From Micromonospora peucetia (GTDB lineage Bacteria > Actinomycetota > Actinomycetes > Mycobacteriales > Micromonosporaceae): 64,000 bases of DNA. The stretch lies in assembly GCF_900091625.1 (NCBI RefSeq), contig NZ_FMIC01000002.1:2170001-2234000 (forward strand), written 5' to 3'. The notes beneath the pieces are model-generated. The model ran no database searches. It was not told where the DNA came from and saw only the letters and a program-made list of their open reading frames with translations. A program made the translations under genes and the position numbers. Positions 1 through 7,820 of the stretch are shown one piece after another; position 1 is the first letter of the stretch, and every line of letters starts with the position of its first letter.

Positions 1-620
1 CCGACCGGCTCCGCCTCGTCCCCGTCGTCCGTCTCCTCGGGGACCGGGACCGCCCTGGCCGGGGCCAGCTTCAGCGCCGTTGCGAAGAGGACGCAGGCCA
101 GGAAGGCCATCACCAGGCCCCGGCCGTACTCGACCCGGAACCCGTCGTCCGTCGAGTAGAAGAAGACCCGCTGGCCGGCCTCGTCGAGCGAGGCGGCGGT
201 CGCGACCAGCAGCCCCAGCAGCGCCCCGGCCAGGGCCAGCCCGACGAGCCGGGCGTTCGGGCGTACCGAGAGGGTGCCGCGCAGGGCGAGCACCACCGCA
301 CAGACCAGGGCGAACAGCCCGGCCAGGTAGCCGACCCCGAACCCACCGACGTCGGACACCCCGCCCGGCACCCGCAGCGGCGTGTTGCCCTGAGGGCCGG
401 CGTTGGGGAGGATCATCACCTGCCACTCGCCCAGCATCGAGGCGAGGGCGGCCACCGCGCCGAGTGCCGCGAGCAGCACCGGGAGCCGGCGGTCCCGGCC
501 CAGGCCGGAGAGCGTACGCCCGATCCGGCCCGGCCCGTCCGACTCCGTCCCGCCCCACTCCAGGACGGCCGCACCGTCGGACCGGTGTTCCTGTCGGGGA
601 ATGGGGGATTCCTGGGACAT
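1..620 (-). CDS. hypothetical membrane protein (3' end beyond window)
   Basis: The start is inside the window (ATG at 620, preceded by a GGAAGG-like ribosome site about 7 bases upstream) and the reading frame is still open at base 1, so about 206 residues are visible. The first 45 residues are polar and probably cytoplasmic. Four hydrophobic stretches follow at roughly residues 46-66, 91-113, 124-143 and 167-187, and the visible end is acidic. This looks like a small four-helix integral membrane protein of unknown function. It is divergent from osmC, with about 110 bases between the two starts. I do not recognise a family; only the membrane topology is supported. Confidence 0.6.
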   Translation of the reverse strand, partial: MSQESPIPRQEHRSDGAAVLEWGGTESDGPGRIGRTLSGLGRDRRLPVLLAALGAVAALASMLGEWQVMILPNAGPQGNTPLRVPGGVSDVGGFGVGYLAGLFALVCAVVLALRGTLSVRPNARLVGLALAGALLGLLVATAASLDEAGQRVFFYSTDDGFRVEYGRGLVMAFLACVLFATALKLAPARAVPVPEETDDGDEAEPV

Positions 621-733
621 CGGCCACCCTTCCGCATTCGCCGGGCCTGGCTCGAATCATGACACAGTACGCACCCGACGACGCGGAGCGTGAACGGTCG
701 CAGACCTGTGCCTGTTGGGCTAGCGTCGGGTGC

Positions 734-1165
734 ATGCCTATCCGTACCGCTTCCGCACAGTGGCAGGGCAACCTCACTGAGGGCGCCGGCACCATCCGCA
801 CCGGTAAGGGCGGACTGGAAGGGAACTACTCCTTCAAGTCCCGTTTCGAAGAGGGCGAGGGCACCAACCCCGAGGAGTTGATCGGCGCGGCCCACGCCGG
901 CTGCTTCTCGATGGCGTTCTCCAAGGCGCTCGCCGAGGCCGGCTCGCCGCCCACCTCCGTGGAGACCACCGCCAAGGTCCACCTCGACAAGACCGACGCC
1001 GGAATGGCGGTGACCCGGATCGAGCTGGAGACCGTCGGCCAGGTGCCCGGCATCGACGAGGCGCAGTTCACCAAGCTCGCGGAGACCGCCAAGGAGAACT
1101 GCCCGATCTCCCGCCTGCTCGCCCCCGGCGCCCAGATCAGCCTGACCGCCCGGCTCGTTTCCTGA
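734..1165 (+). CDS. osmC: OsmC family peroxiredoxin
   Basis: A 143-residue OsmC/Ohr-fold protein, the usual length for the family. These enzymes reduce organic hydroperoxides in the cytoplasm with a pair of cysteines. Both are present: Cys57 in the HAGCFSM segment and Cys123 in ENCPISRLL. The upstream charged segment RFEEGEG-NPEELIGAAHAGCF is typical of the OsmC rather than the Ohr branch. The frame is open for 650 bases upstream, but that stretch overlaps the oppositely transcribed membrane gene and reads as low-complexity Arg/Pro, so the ATG at 734 is taken as the start. The gene appears monocistronic and is divergent from the membrane gene. Confidence 0.92.
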   Translation: MPIRTASAQWQGNLTEGAGTIRTGKGGLEGNYSFKSRFEEGEGTNPEELIGAAHAGCFSMAFSKALAEAGSPPTSVETTAKVHLDKTDAGMAVTRIELETVGQVPGIDEAQFTKLAETAKENCPISRLLAPGAQISLTARLVS

Positions 1166-1342
1166 CGGCCTGCCCCGCCTGCTGACCGTCCCGGCGTCGG
1201 CGTCGACCGCCACGGGGAGCGTGCTTCCCGTGGCGGTCCGCACCCTGACCGGCGTGGGTGGTCCGCCGGCCCTGACCGGCGTGGGTGGTCCGCCGGCCCC
1301 GACCGGCGCGGGCGGGCCGCGACGTCGGGCAGAATGGGCCGG

Positions 1343-1693
1343 GTGCCGGTGGAGATGAGTCGCGAGCGCTTCGAGGAGCTGGTCGGCGACGCGCTCGACG
1401 AGGTGCCCGAGGAACTCCTCGCCCTGATGAGCAACGTCGTGATCCTGGTGGAGGACGACCCGCCGCCCGGCGAGGACCTGCTCGGCCTCTACGAGGGACA
1501 CGCCCTCACCGAACGAGGCTGGGACTACGCCGGCGTGTTGCCGGACCGCATCCTGATCTATCGCAACCCCATCCTGGGCATCTGCGACAACGACGAGGAC
1601 GTCGTCGACGAGGTCGCGGTGACCGTGGTGCACGAGATCGCCCACCACTTCGGCATCGACGACGCCCGCCTGCACGAGCTGGGCTGGGGCTGA
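1343..1693 (+). CDS. metallopeptidase family protein (zincin-like, DUF1025 type)
   Basis: A small acidic protein of about 116 residues ending in a zinc-binding HEIAHHFGIDD motif (residues about 97-107). This fits the HExxHxxGxxD signature of minimal zincin-like metallopeptidases in actinobacteria. The motif lies at the extreme C-terminus, as is normal for this family, so the protein is complete. Starts at ATG 1334, GTG 1343 or ATG 1355 are all possible. I prefer the GTG because homologues usually begin with a sequence like PVEMSRERF. No clear ribosome site is visible. The natural substrate is unknown. The upstream 1190-1330 stretch contains a short repeated GTGGTCCGCCGGCC unit. Confidence 0.85.
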   Translation: MPVEMSRERFEELVGDALDEVPEELLALMSNVVILVEDDPPPGEDLLGLYEGHALTERGWDYAGVLPDRILIYRNPILGICDNDEDVVDEVAVTVVHEIAHHFGIDDARLHELGWG

Positions 1694-1775
1694 GCGGGCC
1701 GGTCGGCCGGTGTCCGGCGGTTGCCACGTTCGCATACCGTCGCGTTGAGGCATCACGAACCCAGGAGGCACTTCC

Positions 1776-2498
1776 ATGCGCAGCGAGCTGTTCTCGGCGG
1801 AGAACCTTGAGAAGGAGTCCGCGCAGCCCGGCATGCGGCTGCAGAACTCCAAGATGTTGAAGATCGAACTCAACGGCGAGGCGATGGCCCGGGTCGGGTC
1901 GATGGTCGCCTACCAGGGGCAGGTGCAGTTCCAGGCGCTCGGCTCCGGCGGGCTCGGCAAGTTCCTGAAGCAGAAGCTGACCGGCGAGGGCGTACCGCTG
2001 ATGAAGGTCTCCGGCCGGGGTGACGTCTTCCTCGCCGACTTCGCGAAGGACGTGCACATCATCGACCTGGAGCCGGGCGACGCGCTCTCCATCAACGGCT
2101 CCAGCGTGCTGGCCTTCGACTCCACCCTCCAGTACGACATCCGGATGGTCGGCGGGGCCGGCATGGCGTCGTCGTCCGGCCTGTTCAACTGCGTCTTCAG
2201 CGGTCACGGCCGGATCGCCATCACCACCAAGGGCGCCCCGGTGGTGCTCAACGTCGACGCCCCCACCTATGTCGACCCGCAGGCGGCGGTCTGCTGGTCG
2301 GCCAGCCTCCAGACCGGCTACCACCGCGCCGAGCAGCTCGGCCTCGGCACGCTGCTCGGCCGCCGCACCGGCGAGTCGTTCACGATGAGCTTCGCCGGCC
2401 AGGGCTTCGTCGTCGTCCAGCCGTCCGAGGAGCCGCCCATCATGGGCAGCGGCACCCAGGAGCAGCAGGGCGGCCTCCTCGGCGGCCTGCTCAGCTGA
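1776..2498 (+). CDS. AIM24 family protein
   Basis: A 240-residue soluble protein of the AIM24 (TIGR00266-like) beta-rich family, related to tryptophan RNA-binding attenuator-like folds. The sequence alternates short beta strands with conserved glycines, such as GEGVPLMKVSGRGDVFLADFA and GFVVVQPSEEPP. It ends in a Gly/Gln-rich tail (GSGTQEQQGGLLGGLLS). A textbook AGGAGG at 1763-1768 lies 7 bases before the ATG and fixes the start. No signal peptide or membrane segment is visible. The bacterial function of this family is not established. The gene stands alone, convergent with pheA. Confidence 0.88.
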   Translation: MRSELFSAENLEKESAQPGMRLQNSKMLKIELNGEAMARVGSMVAYQGQVQFQALGSGGLGKFLKQKLTGEGVPLMKVSGRGDVFLADFAKDVHIIDLEPGDALSINGSSVLAFDSTLQYDIRMVGGAGMASSSGLFNCVFSGHGRIAITTKGAPVVLNVDAPTYVDPQAAVCWSASLQTGYHRAEQLGLGTLLGRRTGESFTMSFAGQGFVVVQPSEEPPIMGSGTQEQQGGLLGGLLS

Positions 2499-2599
2499 CC
2501 CGCGCTACCCGCACCACCGGCACTATCCGCACCGTCCGCATCGTCCGCGCCGCCCCGCCCCGCGCCGCCCGGCCCGCCGGATCCGGCTCCGGTCGGGGC

Positions 2600-2722
2600 G
2601 GTGTCGTTTCGGGCATGCCGGTTCGGGCCGTGCCGTTCCGAGGTGGCGCCGCTCCGAAGGGTGGTGTCGTTCCGGGGGCGGTGTCGTTCCGAAGGGTGGT
2701 GCCGTTCCGGGCGGTGCCGTCA
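2600..2722. repeat. degenerate tandem repeat between AIM24 gene and pheA
   Basis: About seven imperfect copies of a 16-18 base unit resembling GGTGTCGTTCCGGGC run through the convergent gap and reach the pheA stop codon. Copies differ at two to four bases. No long hairpin is seen, so a terminator role is not supported. Confidence 0.55.
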
Positions 2723-3673
2723 GGTGAGGTCGCCGGTGCGGAGGCGGGCCAGCCAGGCGGCGGCGTCGGCGTAGTCGGCGTCCGAGAGCCCGGGCGGGGC
2801 CGGGATCGGGCGGTCGCCCATCCCCGGAAGCCGGTGCCGGGGGTACGAGCCCAGGAAACGCACGTCGGCGCAGACCCGGCGTAGACCCTGCAACGCCTCG
2901 CCGAGCCGTACGTCCGCCACGTGCCCGGCGCAGTCGAGGAAGAAGACGTACCGGCCGAGCGTCTCCCCGGTCGGGCGGGACTCGATCCGGCTCATGTTGA
3001 CCCCACGCACCGCCAACTCCATCAGCACCGACAGCAGCGCGCCCACCCGGTCGTGCGCGATATAGATCGCCAGCGACGTCACGTCGTCGCCGGTCGGCGG
3101 CGGGGGCGGCCCGGGGCGGGACACCAGCGCGAAGCGGGTCACCGCGTCCGAGTGGTCGGCGATCTTGTCGGCGAGCACGTCGAGCCGGTGCCGGCCGGCA
3201 CCGATCGGGGCGCAGATCGCCGCGTCGTACTCGCCGGTGGCAGCTCCGGCGGCAGCCGCGCCGTTGGAGAGCACGTCGACCACGACCGCGTCGGGCAGGT
3301 GCGCGCGCAACCAGCCCCGGCACTGGTTGGACGCCTGTGGGTGGGCGGCGACACCGCGTATCCGCGGGAGCGTCGTGCCGGGCCGCGCGGCCAGCACGAA
3401 CTCGACCGGCAGGACCACCTCGCGGGTGATCACCAGGGGCTCGCCCTCGGCGAGTTCGTCCAGGGTCACCCCGATCGCGCCGCCGATCGAGTTTTCCAGC
3501 GGTACCAGGGCCGCGTCCGCCTCCCCGGCCCGTACGCTCTCCAGCGCCTCGGGCACGCTGCGGGCCGACGTGCGGCTGCCCCGCTCGGCGGCGGGGATGC
3601 TGTTCAACGCCTGCTCGGCGAAGGTGCCCTCCGGTCCGAGGAAGACGAAGCGCGTCGGCGGTGTTCCCGGCAT
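2720..3673 (-). CDS. pheA: prephenate dehydratase
   Basis: A 317-residue monofunctional prephenate dehydratase. It converts prephenate to phenylpyruvate, the committed step of phenylalanine synthesis. The N-terminal catalytic domain (about 8-185) starts with FLGPEGTFAEQAL and contains PLENSIGG and the catalytic TRF triplet (179-181). An ACT regulatory domain follows (about 200-278) with the GALL and ESRP motifs (211-214, 231-234) that bind phenylalanine, so feedback inhibition is expected. No chorismate mutase domain is present, which is normal for actinobacteria. The gene begins 9 bases after the stop of the lipoprotein gene and is probably cotranscribed with it. Confidence 0.95.
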   Translation of the reverse strand: MPGTPPTRFVFLGPEGTFAEQALNSIPAAERGSRTSARSVPEALESVRAGEADAALVPLENSIGGAIGVTLDELAEGEPLVITREVVLPVEFVLAARPGTTLPRIRGVAAHPQASNQCRGWLRAHLPDAVVVDVLSNGAAAAGAATGEYDAAICAPIGAGRHRLDVLADKIADHSDAVTRFALVSRPGPPPPPTGDDVTSLAIYIAHDRVGALLSVLMELAVRGVNMSRIESRPTGETLGRYVFFLDCAGHVADVRLGEALQGLRRVCADVRFLGSYPRHRLPGMGDRPIPAPPGLSDADYADAAAWLARLRTGDLT

Positions 3674-3682
3674 GGCGACAGC

Positions 3683-4369
3683 CTACGCAACCGGTACGTC
3701 GAGGCCCCCGGTGTCGCAGACGCGCGTCCGGATGCCGGGCGGTCCGGCGGCGCGAACCTCGGCGGTGCAGACGTCGGTGCCGGCGGTGACCAGCCGAGGG
3801 GCTCCCGGCCGGCCCTCGGTGACCACCTGGAGGGTCTCGTGCCCGGTCACGTCGAGCACCGTGTAGTGCCAGTCGCCGGCGCAGAGCGGCCCGGTACGCA
3901 CCCGGACCCGGACGCCGGTCGGGAGCACCCCGCCCCGGCCCCGCACCAGGTCGACGATCCGTGCCCCGGAGGGGCCGTCCGGGCAGGGGACCGCGACCAG
4001 GCCGGGGTCGACCGTGGGAGTGGGCAGGCCGGTGTCGGGCAGGCCGGTGTCGGGCGGGGGCGTCGGTGCGGCGCTGGGCGTGCCGGGGGCGGCGGTGCGG
4101 GTCGGGGCGGCGGTCGGGGCGGGACGTCGCAGCTCCGGTGGGGTGCCGCAGCCGGCCAGGGGCAGCGCGCCCAGCAGCACGACGACCGCGAGCCGTCGGG
4201 CGTACGACGGTGTGGCCGGCCGGGCCGGGCCGGTGATCGGCCGGTGCGGGCCCGGCGGCGGGTCGGTCCGGGCGCGCGACCGACCCACTCCGGGCTCGGC
4301 GGGGCCGGGCGGTCGGGCGGGGGCGTCGTGGCGCGAGGGGGTGGGCGGCACGGCCGATCCTCGGTACAT
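3683..4369 (-). CDS. putative lipoprotein, Pro/Thr-rich
   Basis: A 228-residue frame whose residues 58-74 form a signal sequence (ARRLAVVVLLGALPLAGC) ending in a lipobox with Cys74. A Pro/Thr/Ala linker follows, then a C-terminal domain of about 130 residues with four cysteines (CPDGPSG, LCAGDW, VCTAEV, RVCDTGG). The 57 residues before the signal are low-complexity Pro/Arg, so the true start is probably internal; GTG codons such as the one at residue 28 are candidates. The protein is predicted to be anchored outside the membrane. The domain is not one I recognise. It lies directly upstream of pheA, though no functional link is evident. Confidence 0.65.
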   Translation of the reverse strand: MYRGSAVPPTPSRHDAPARPPGPAEPGVGRSRARTDPPPGPHRPITGPARPATPSYARRLAVVVLLGALPLAGCGTPPELRRPAPTAAPTRTAAPGTPSAAPTPPPDTGLPDTGLPTPTVDPGLVAVPCPDGPSGARIVDLVRGRGGVLPTGVRVRVRTGPLCAGDWHYTVLDVTGHETLQVVTEGRPGAPRLVTAGTDVCTAEVRAAGPPGIRTRVCDTGGLDVPVA

Positions 4370-4434
4370 CGGGAAGCGTCACTGCGGCCGGGAGGCCGAG
4401 CTAATCCTAGGAGCAACCAGCGGCCAGGTGAAGA

Positions 4435-4824
4435 TCAGCCGACGACGCGATGGCCGGCGCGCTCCAGCGCGGCGGTCGCCTCGCGGAGCCGTACGGCGGG
4501 AACCAGCAGGTAGTCGGTGTCGTACGTGGAGAAGGCGACCACGCTGACCCGGGCCGCGGCGAGCGGGTCCACCAGCGCGGCGAGGGTGCCGCTGACCGCC
4601 AGGTCGAGCGGCCCGACGACCCGCAGACACCGCCAGGCGGTCTCGGCGACGGCCTGCTCGGGAGCCCGGTCGGCGGGGCAGATCAACGAGATCCCGTCGG
4701 CCGTCCAACTCACCGTGACCACGTCGCCGTCGCTCAGCCCACCCGACAAATCGGGCGGCAGGGCGGAGTCGGCGGCCAGGCGGCACACGGCGTACTCCCC
4801 CGGCAGCAGAGCGATATCGAGCAT
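4435..4824 (-). CDS. ACT domain-containing protein
   Basis: A 129-residue soluble protein. Its second half (about residues 60-129, from WRCLRVVGPLDLAVSGTLAAL to ALERAGHRVVG) has the alternating beta-alpha pattern of an ACT-type ligand-binding domain. The first half resembles the companion domain of the ACT/CASTOR-like family seen in many actinobacteria. Such proteins usually bind amino acids, but no enzyme domain is attached and the ligand cannot be read from the sequence. It lies downstream of the PAS-like gene, with a 75-base gap, and upstream of the lipoprotein gene. ATG 4824 is the only reasonable start. Confidence 0.75.
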   Translation of the reverse strand: MLDIALLPGEYAVCRLAADSALPPDLSGGLSDGDVVTVSWTADGISLICPADRAPEQAVAETAWRCLRVVGPLDLAVSGTLAALVDPLAAARVSVVAFSTYDTDYLLVPAVRLREATAALERAGHRVVG

Positions 4825-4899
4825 GAGGGCACCTTACGGCCTCGGTACGGGCCCGCCCCAGTTTCGCCGCGTGCGGCGAACGCCACATCCCGCCGCTGG

Positions 4900-5358
4900 T
4901 CAGACCGGGGAGAAGAACGTAAGCGAGCCGACGACCGTCGTGCCGGTGAACACCGGGGTGGAGATCGCGTCGACGGTCGAGTCCGGCGAGTCGGCCGACG
5001 CACCCTGGACCCGGAGCAGCCCGCGGGCGAGACGCCCGGAGGAGAGGGCCAGCAGCGGCGGGATCTTGTCGATCTCGGGATCGGTCAGCTCGCAGCGGTT
5101 GGCGGTGAAGTCGAGCAGCCGCAGCCCGCCGTCGAGCAGCGGCAATCCGACCAGGTCCTCCGGGTCGCCGAGGCAGAGCAGGTCGCAGCCGGTGGCGGAG
5201 ACGGCGACCACCCTGGTCACGGCGTCGATCAGCAAACATGGCTCGTCGGCGTGGAAGACGGTCGACGACCACCGGGTGAGATTGTCGGACTCCTGCTCTG
5301 TCGATGTTCCCGCCACCGGCACGAACACGTCAGAGAGCGAGAGTTCGACGTGGGCCAC
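4900..5358 (-). CDS. PAS-like domain protein, function unknown
   Basis: A protein of about 152 residues. Its central part (PCLLIDAVTRVVAVSATGCDLL, then a conserved GLPLLDGGLRLLDF segment) resembles a PAS sensory fold. A beta-strand-rich C-terminus (TPVFTGTTVVGSLTFFSPV) follows. There is no output domain, so it may act as a free-standing sensor or regulatory partner. A longer frame begins at GTG 5376, but an AGGAGG (5363-5368) lies inside that extension, four bases before GTG 5358, which is therefore chosen. The cofactor and partner are unknown. It is clearly a gene but only weakly assigned. Confidence 0.6.
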   Translation of the reverse strand: MAHVELSLSDVFVPVAGTSTEQESDNLTRWSSTVFHADEPCLLIDAVTRVVAVSATGCDLLCLGDPEDLVGLPLLDGGLRLLDFTANRCELTDPEIDKIPPLLALSSGRLARGLLRVQGASADSPDSTVDAISTPVFTGTTVVGSLTFFSPV

Positions 5359-5534
5359 CGCGCCTCCTATGTACACCTACGGTCCGTCCACGCTAGCCGG
5401 TCGTCGTGGGTGACGCCGACCGCGCGGCTCACCGGACCGCCGGCGGGTGAGGGAGCGCCCTGACCGGACGGGCCGGCGACGGCGCGACCGACGGGCGCCG
5501 AACGGCGCCCGGGTGCGTGGCGTCGCCGGTGACG

Positions 5535-6275
5535 TTACCGCCGGTTGGCCGGCTTGTCAGTGGCCGTTCGGCCGCCCTCGTACCACCGGTAGTCGGCGGC
5601 CGGACGGTACACGCCGTTCATCCAGGTCTCCGGGTGCTGAGCGACCCGGGAGAGTTTCTCGGCGGTGGCCGGACTGATCCGGCTGCCCCCGGCGACGAGA
5701 AGGCGGTCCAACTCGCGGTGGGTGGCCATCAGGCAGTCCTTCGGCAGGCCGTAGACGCTGATGACGCCGGAGCCGACGAAGGTCAGCACCGGCGTCACCG
5801 GGATCGGCAGCCCCACCGCGTCGGAGAGGGCCTTGCTGGCGCGCTTGGCGTCACGGCGGGCCTCGGCCACATAGGGCGGCCGCTTGCCGTTGATCTGGAC
5901 CACGTCGCCGGCCACCAGCACCCGGGCCCGGCCGTGGTCGGCGATGGTGACCGCGAAGAGCCCGCTCGGCCCGATGGCGAGGAAGCCCGCACGGTCGTCC
6001 CGTTCGTGGTCGAGCAGGAGGTCGGAGGCGTCCGTGCGGGGCCACTCGACGACGTGCCACGCGGGCCCGAGATGGTCGAGTCGGCCGAGCGCCCGTGCAC
6101 CGGCCGCCTCCAGCCGCCGCGCGCCCCGTTCGGCCCTGCGGCGTCGGGCCCACTCCAACGGGGACGGACGGACGGGTGTGAGCACCCCCGGCGGCTCCAC
6201 GCGGGGGTGTGGCACCGCTGCGGGCGGCAGTGCCCGGGCGGACGGTACGGCTCGACGAGCGGGAAAGACAGTCAT
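5535..6275 (-). CDS. nuclease-related-domain (NERD-like) protein
   Basis: A 246-residue protein with a Pro/Ala-rich N-terminus (about 1-45), an Arg-rich helix (EWARRRRAERGARRLEAAG) and a domain from about residue 70 to 190 resembling NERD. The resemblance rests on LLLDHERDDRAGFLAIGPSG, GLFAVTIADHGRARVLVAGD and a later VTPVLTFVG strand. In NERD proteins a lysine follows the GPxGlFvid strand; here the equivalent position is not clearly preserved, so nuclease activity is doubtful. A GGAGGT site sits a few bases before ATG 6275; the frame also opens 5 codons earlier at a TTG inside that site. The gene is divergent from arcA. Confidence 0.6.
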   Translation of the reverse strand: MTVFPARRAVPSARALPPAAVPHPRVEPPGVLTPVRPSPLEWARRRRAERGARRLEAAGARALGRLDHLGPAWHVVEWPRTDASDLLLDHERDDRAGFLAIGPSGLFAVTIADHGRARVLVAGDVVQINGKRPPYVAEARRDAKRASKALSDAVGLPIPVTPVLTFVGSGVISVYGLPKDCLMATHRELDRLLVAGGSRISPATAEKLSRVAQHPETWMNGVYRPAADYRWYEGGRTATDKPANRR

Positions 6276-6370
6276 CGCGACCTCCGGCAAAAGGTCCCTC
6301 GAAGTTATGTCCTCACTACCCTACGTCGCCAGTCCCCCGTGTCGGCAAGTTGGAACGCCGGAGTGAGTGC

Positions 6371-6391
6371 GGATGAATGCCATATTCATCC
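6371..6391. promoter_or_regulatory. inverted repeat upstream of arcA, possible ArgR-type operator
   Basis: Perfect 8-base arms GGATGAAT and ATTCATCC are separated by 5 bases, 48 bases before the arcA start. The TGAAT...ATTCA core matches the half-sites of the ARG box bound by ArgR. The classical spacer is 4 bases rather than 5, so the assignment is an inference. Confidence 0.45.
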
Positions 6392-6438
6392 ACCCCTGTT
6401 TTATCGGATGCCGCCAAACCCTGCCCTACGCTGCGAGG

Positions 6439-7668
6439 GTGACCCACTACGTGGACAGCGAAGTCGGTCGGCTCGGAACGGTGCTGCTGCACCGCCCCGG
6501 CCCTGAGCTCGCTCGGCTCACCCCCCGCAACAACGACTCGCTCCTCTTCGACGCCATCCCCTGGGTCGGACGCGCCCAGGAGGAGCACGACGCCTTCGCC
6601 GCCGCCCTACGGGAGCGCGGGGTCGAGGTGCTGCACCTCGCCACCCTCCTCGCCGAGACGCTCGCCGCCGACGAGGCGCGGGCCGAGCTCACCGAGGAGG
6701 TGCTCCGCTCGCCCAGGCTCGGCGACTCGCTGCGCGCCCGGGTCGCCGACCACCTCGCGTACCTCGACCCCGTCGCGCTCGCCGACGTGCTCATCGCCGG
6801 GCTGGCCCACGAGGAGCTGAGGGTCAGCAGGGAGCGGCCGGGCGGCCTCGTCTACACCCTGATGGACCGGCACGACTTCGTCATCGACCCGTTGCCCAAC
6901 CTGCTGTTCACCCGGGACTCCTCGTTCTGGGTCGGGGACCGGGTCGGGGTGACCAGCCTGGCGATGCCGGCGCGGCGGCGGGAGACCACGCTGACCGACG
7001 CCATCTACCGGCACCACCCACGCTTCGCCGGCACCGAGTTCGTCTACCATCCCGGCCTGGAGCACCTGGAGGGCGGCGACGTGCTGCTCCTCGCACCCGG
7101 GGTGCTGGCCGTCGGGGTGGGCGAGCGGACCACCCCGGCCGGCGCGGAACGCCTCGCCCGGCAGGTCTTCGCCGCCGGGCTCGCACACACCATCCTCGTC
7201 GTCCCGATCGCCCAGGAACGGGCGACCATGCACCTGGACACCGTCTGCACGATGGTGGACGTCGACGCCGTGCTGATGTACCCGAACATCGCAAACACGC
7301 TGTCGGCGTACACGGTCATCGCCGGGGCGGACGGTGCGGGCCCGCGCGTCGACGGCCCGGCGCCCTTCCTGCGGGCCGCCGCCGACGCGATGGACCTCGA
7401 CCAGCTCCGGGTGATCGACACCGGCCTGGACCCGGTCACCGCCGAACGCGAGCAGTGGGACGACGGCAACAACACGCTGGCCCTCGCGCCCCGGCTCTGC
7501 GTGGGCTACGAGCGCAACACGGAGACCAACGCGCAGCTGGAGCGGGCCGGCATCGAGGTCATTCCGATCGCCGGCTCGGAGTTGGGCTCGGGCCGGGGCG
7601 GACCGCGCTGCATGTCCTGCCCCCTCGTCCGCCAGCCGCTGGGCGGGGAAGGAAGGGACCCTTCCTGA
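6439..7668 (+). CDS. arcA: arginine deiminase
   Basis: A 409-residue arginine deiminase that hydrolyses arginine to citrulline and ammonia, the first step of the ADI pathway. All guanidino-modifying-enzyme motifs are present: FTRD (157-160), HLEGGD (Glu211, Asp214), HLD (265-267) and the nucleophile Cys391 in RCMSCP. GTG 6439 is chosen because homologues begin at [12 protein letters not shown]; the frame runs further upstream only through the inverted repeat. No arcB (ornithine carbamoyltransferase) or arcC (carbamate kinase) gene is nearby, so it is not part of a linked ADI operon here. An operator-like inverted repeat lies just upstream. Confidence 0.95.
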   Translation: MTHYVDSEVGRLGTVLLHRPGPELARLTPRNNDSLLFDAIPWVGRAQEEHDAFAAALRERGVEVLHLATLLAETLAADEARAELTEEVLRSPRLGDSLRARVADHLAYLDPVALADVLIAGLAHEELRVSRERPGGLVYTLMDRHDFVIDPLPNLLFTRDSSFWVGDRVGVTSLAMPARRRETTLTDAIYRHHPRFAGTEFVYHPGLEHLEGGDVLLLAPGVLAVGVGERTTPAGAERLARQVFAAGLAHTILVVPIAQERATMHLDTVCTMVDVDAVLMYPNIANTLSAYTVIAGADGAGPRVDGPAPFLRAAADAMDLDQLRVIDTGLDPVTAEREQWDDGNNTLALAPRLCVGYERNTETNAQLERAGIEVIPIAGSELGSGRGGPRCMSCPLVRQPLGGEGRDPS

Positions 7669-7696
7669 CCCGATCGGTATAGGAAGGGCCCCTTCC
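7651..7696. terminator. paired GGAAGGG/CCCTTCC palindromes at arcA 3' end
   Basis: Two near-perfect palindromes, GGAAGGGACCCTTCC (7651-7665, overlapping the last codons of arcA) and AGGAAGGGCCCCTTCC (7681-7696), can each fold alone or pair with one another around a 15-base loop. They lie between convergent arcA and the DUF5926 gene. A bidirectional terminator is the simplest reading. Related sequences occur at 17062-17122 and 24618-24637. Confidence 0.6.
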
Positions 7697-7699
7697 CAA

Positions 7700-7783
7700 C
7701 ATCGCAGGCGCCACATGAGGCATCGCAGGCGCTGCGCGAGGCATCGCAGGCGCCACGTGAGACAGCGCAGGCGTCCGCGTGAG
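7700..7783. repeat. four tandem copies of a 21-base unit
   Basis: Four adjacent 21-base units (7700, 7721, 7742, 7763) each start CATCGCAGGCG or CAGCGCAGGCG and end TGAGG, GAGG or TGAGA. The centre varies, while the period is exact. They fill the convergent gap directly after the arcA hairpins. Confidence 0.8.
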
Positions 7784-7820
7784 GCGGGCGAGGGGTGAAA
7801 GGGTGCGTGGGGGGTCCGGC

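Noticed and set aside
80..1165. 361-residue version of OsmC
   Set aside because: The N-terminal 218 residues overlap the opposite membrane-protein gene and are low complexity; OsmC family length and motifs fit the start at 734.
7700..7783. CRISPR array
   Set aside because: The repeats are contiguous 21-base units without unique spacers, and no cas gene is present anywhere in the window.
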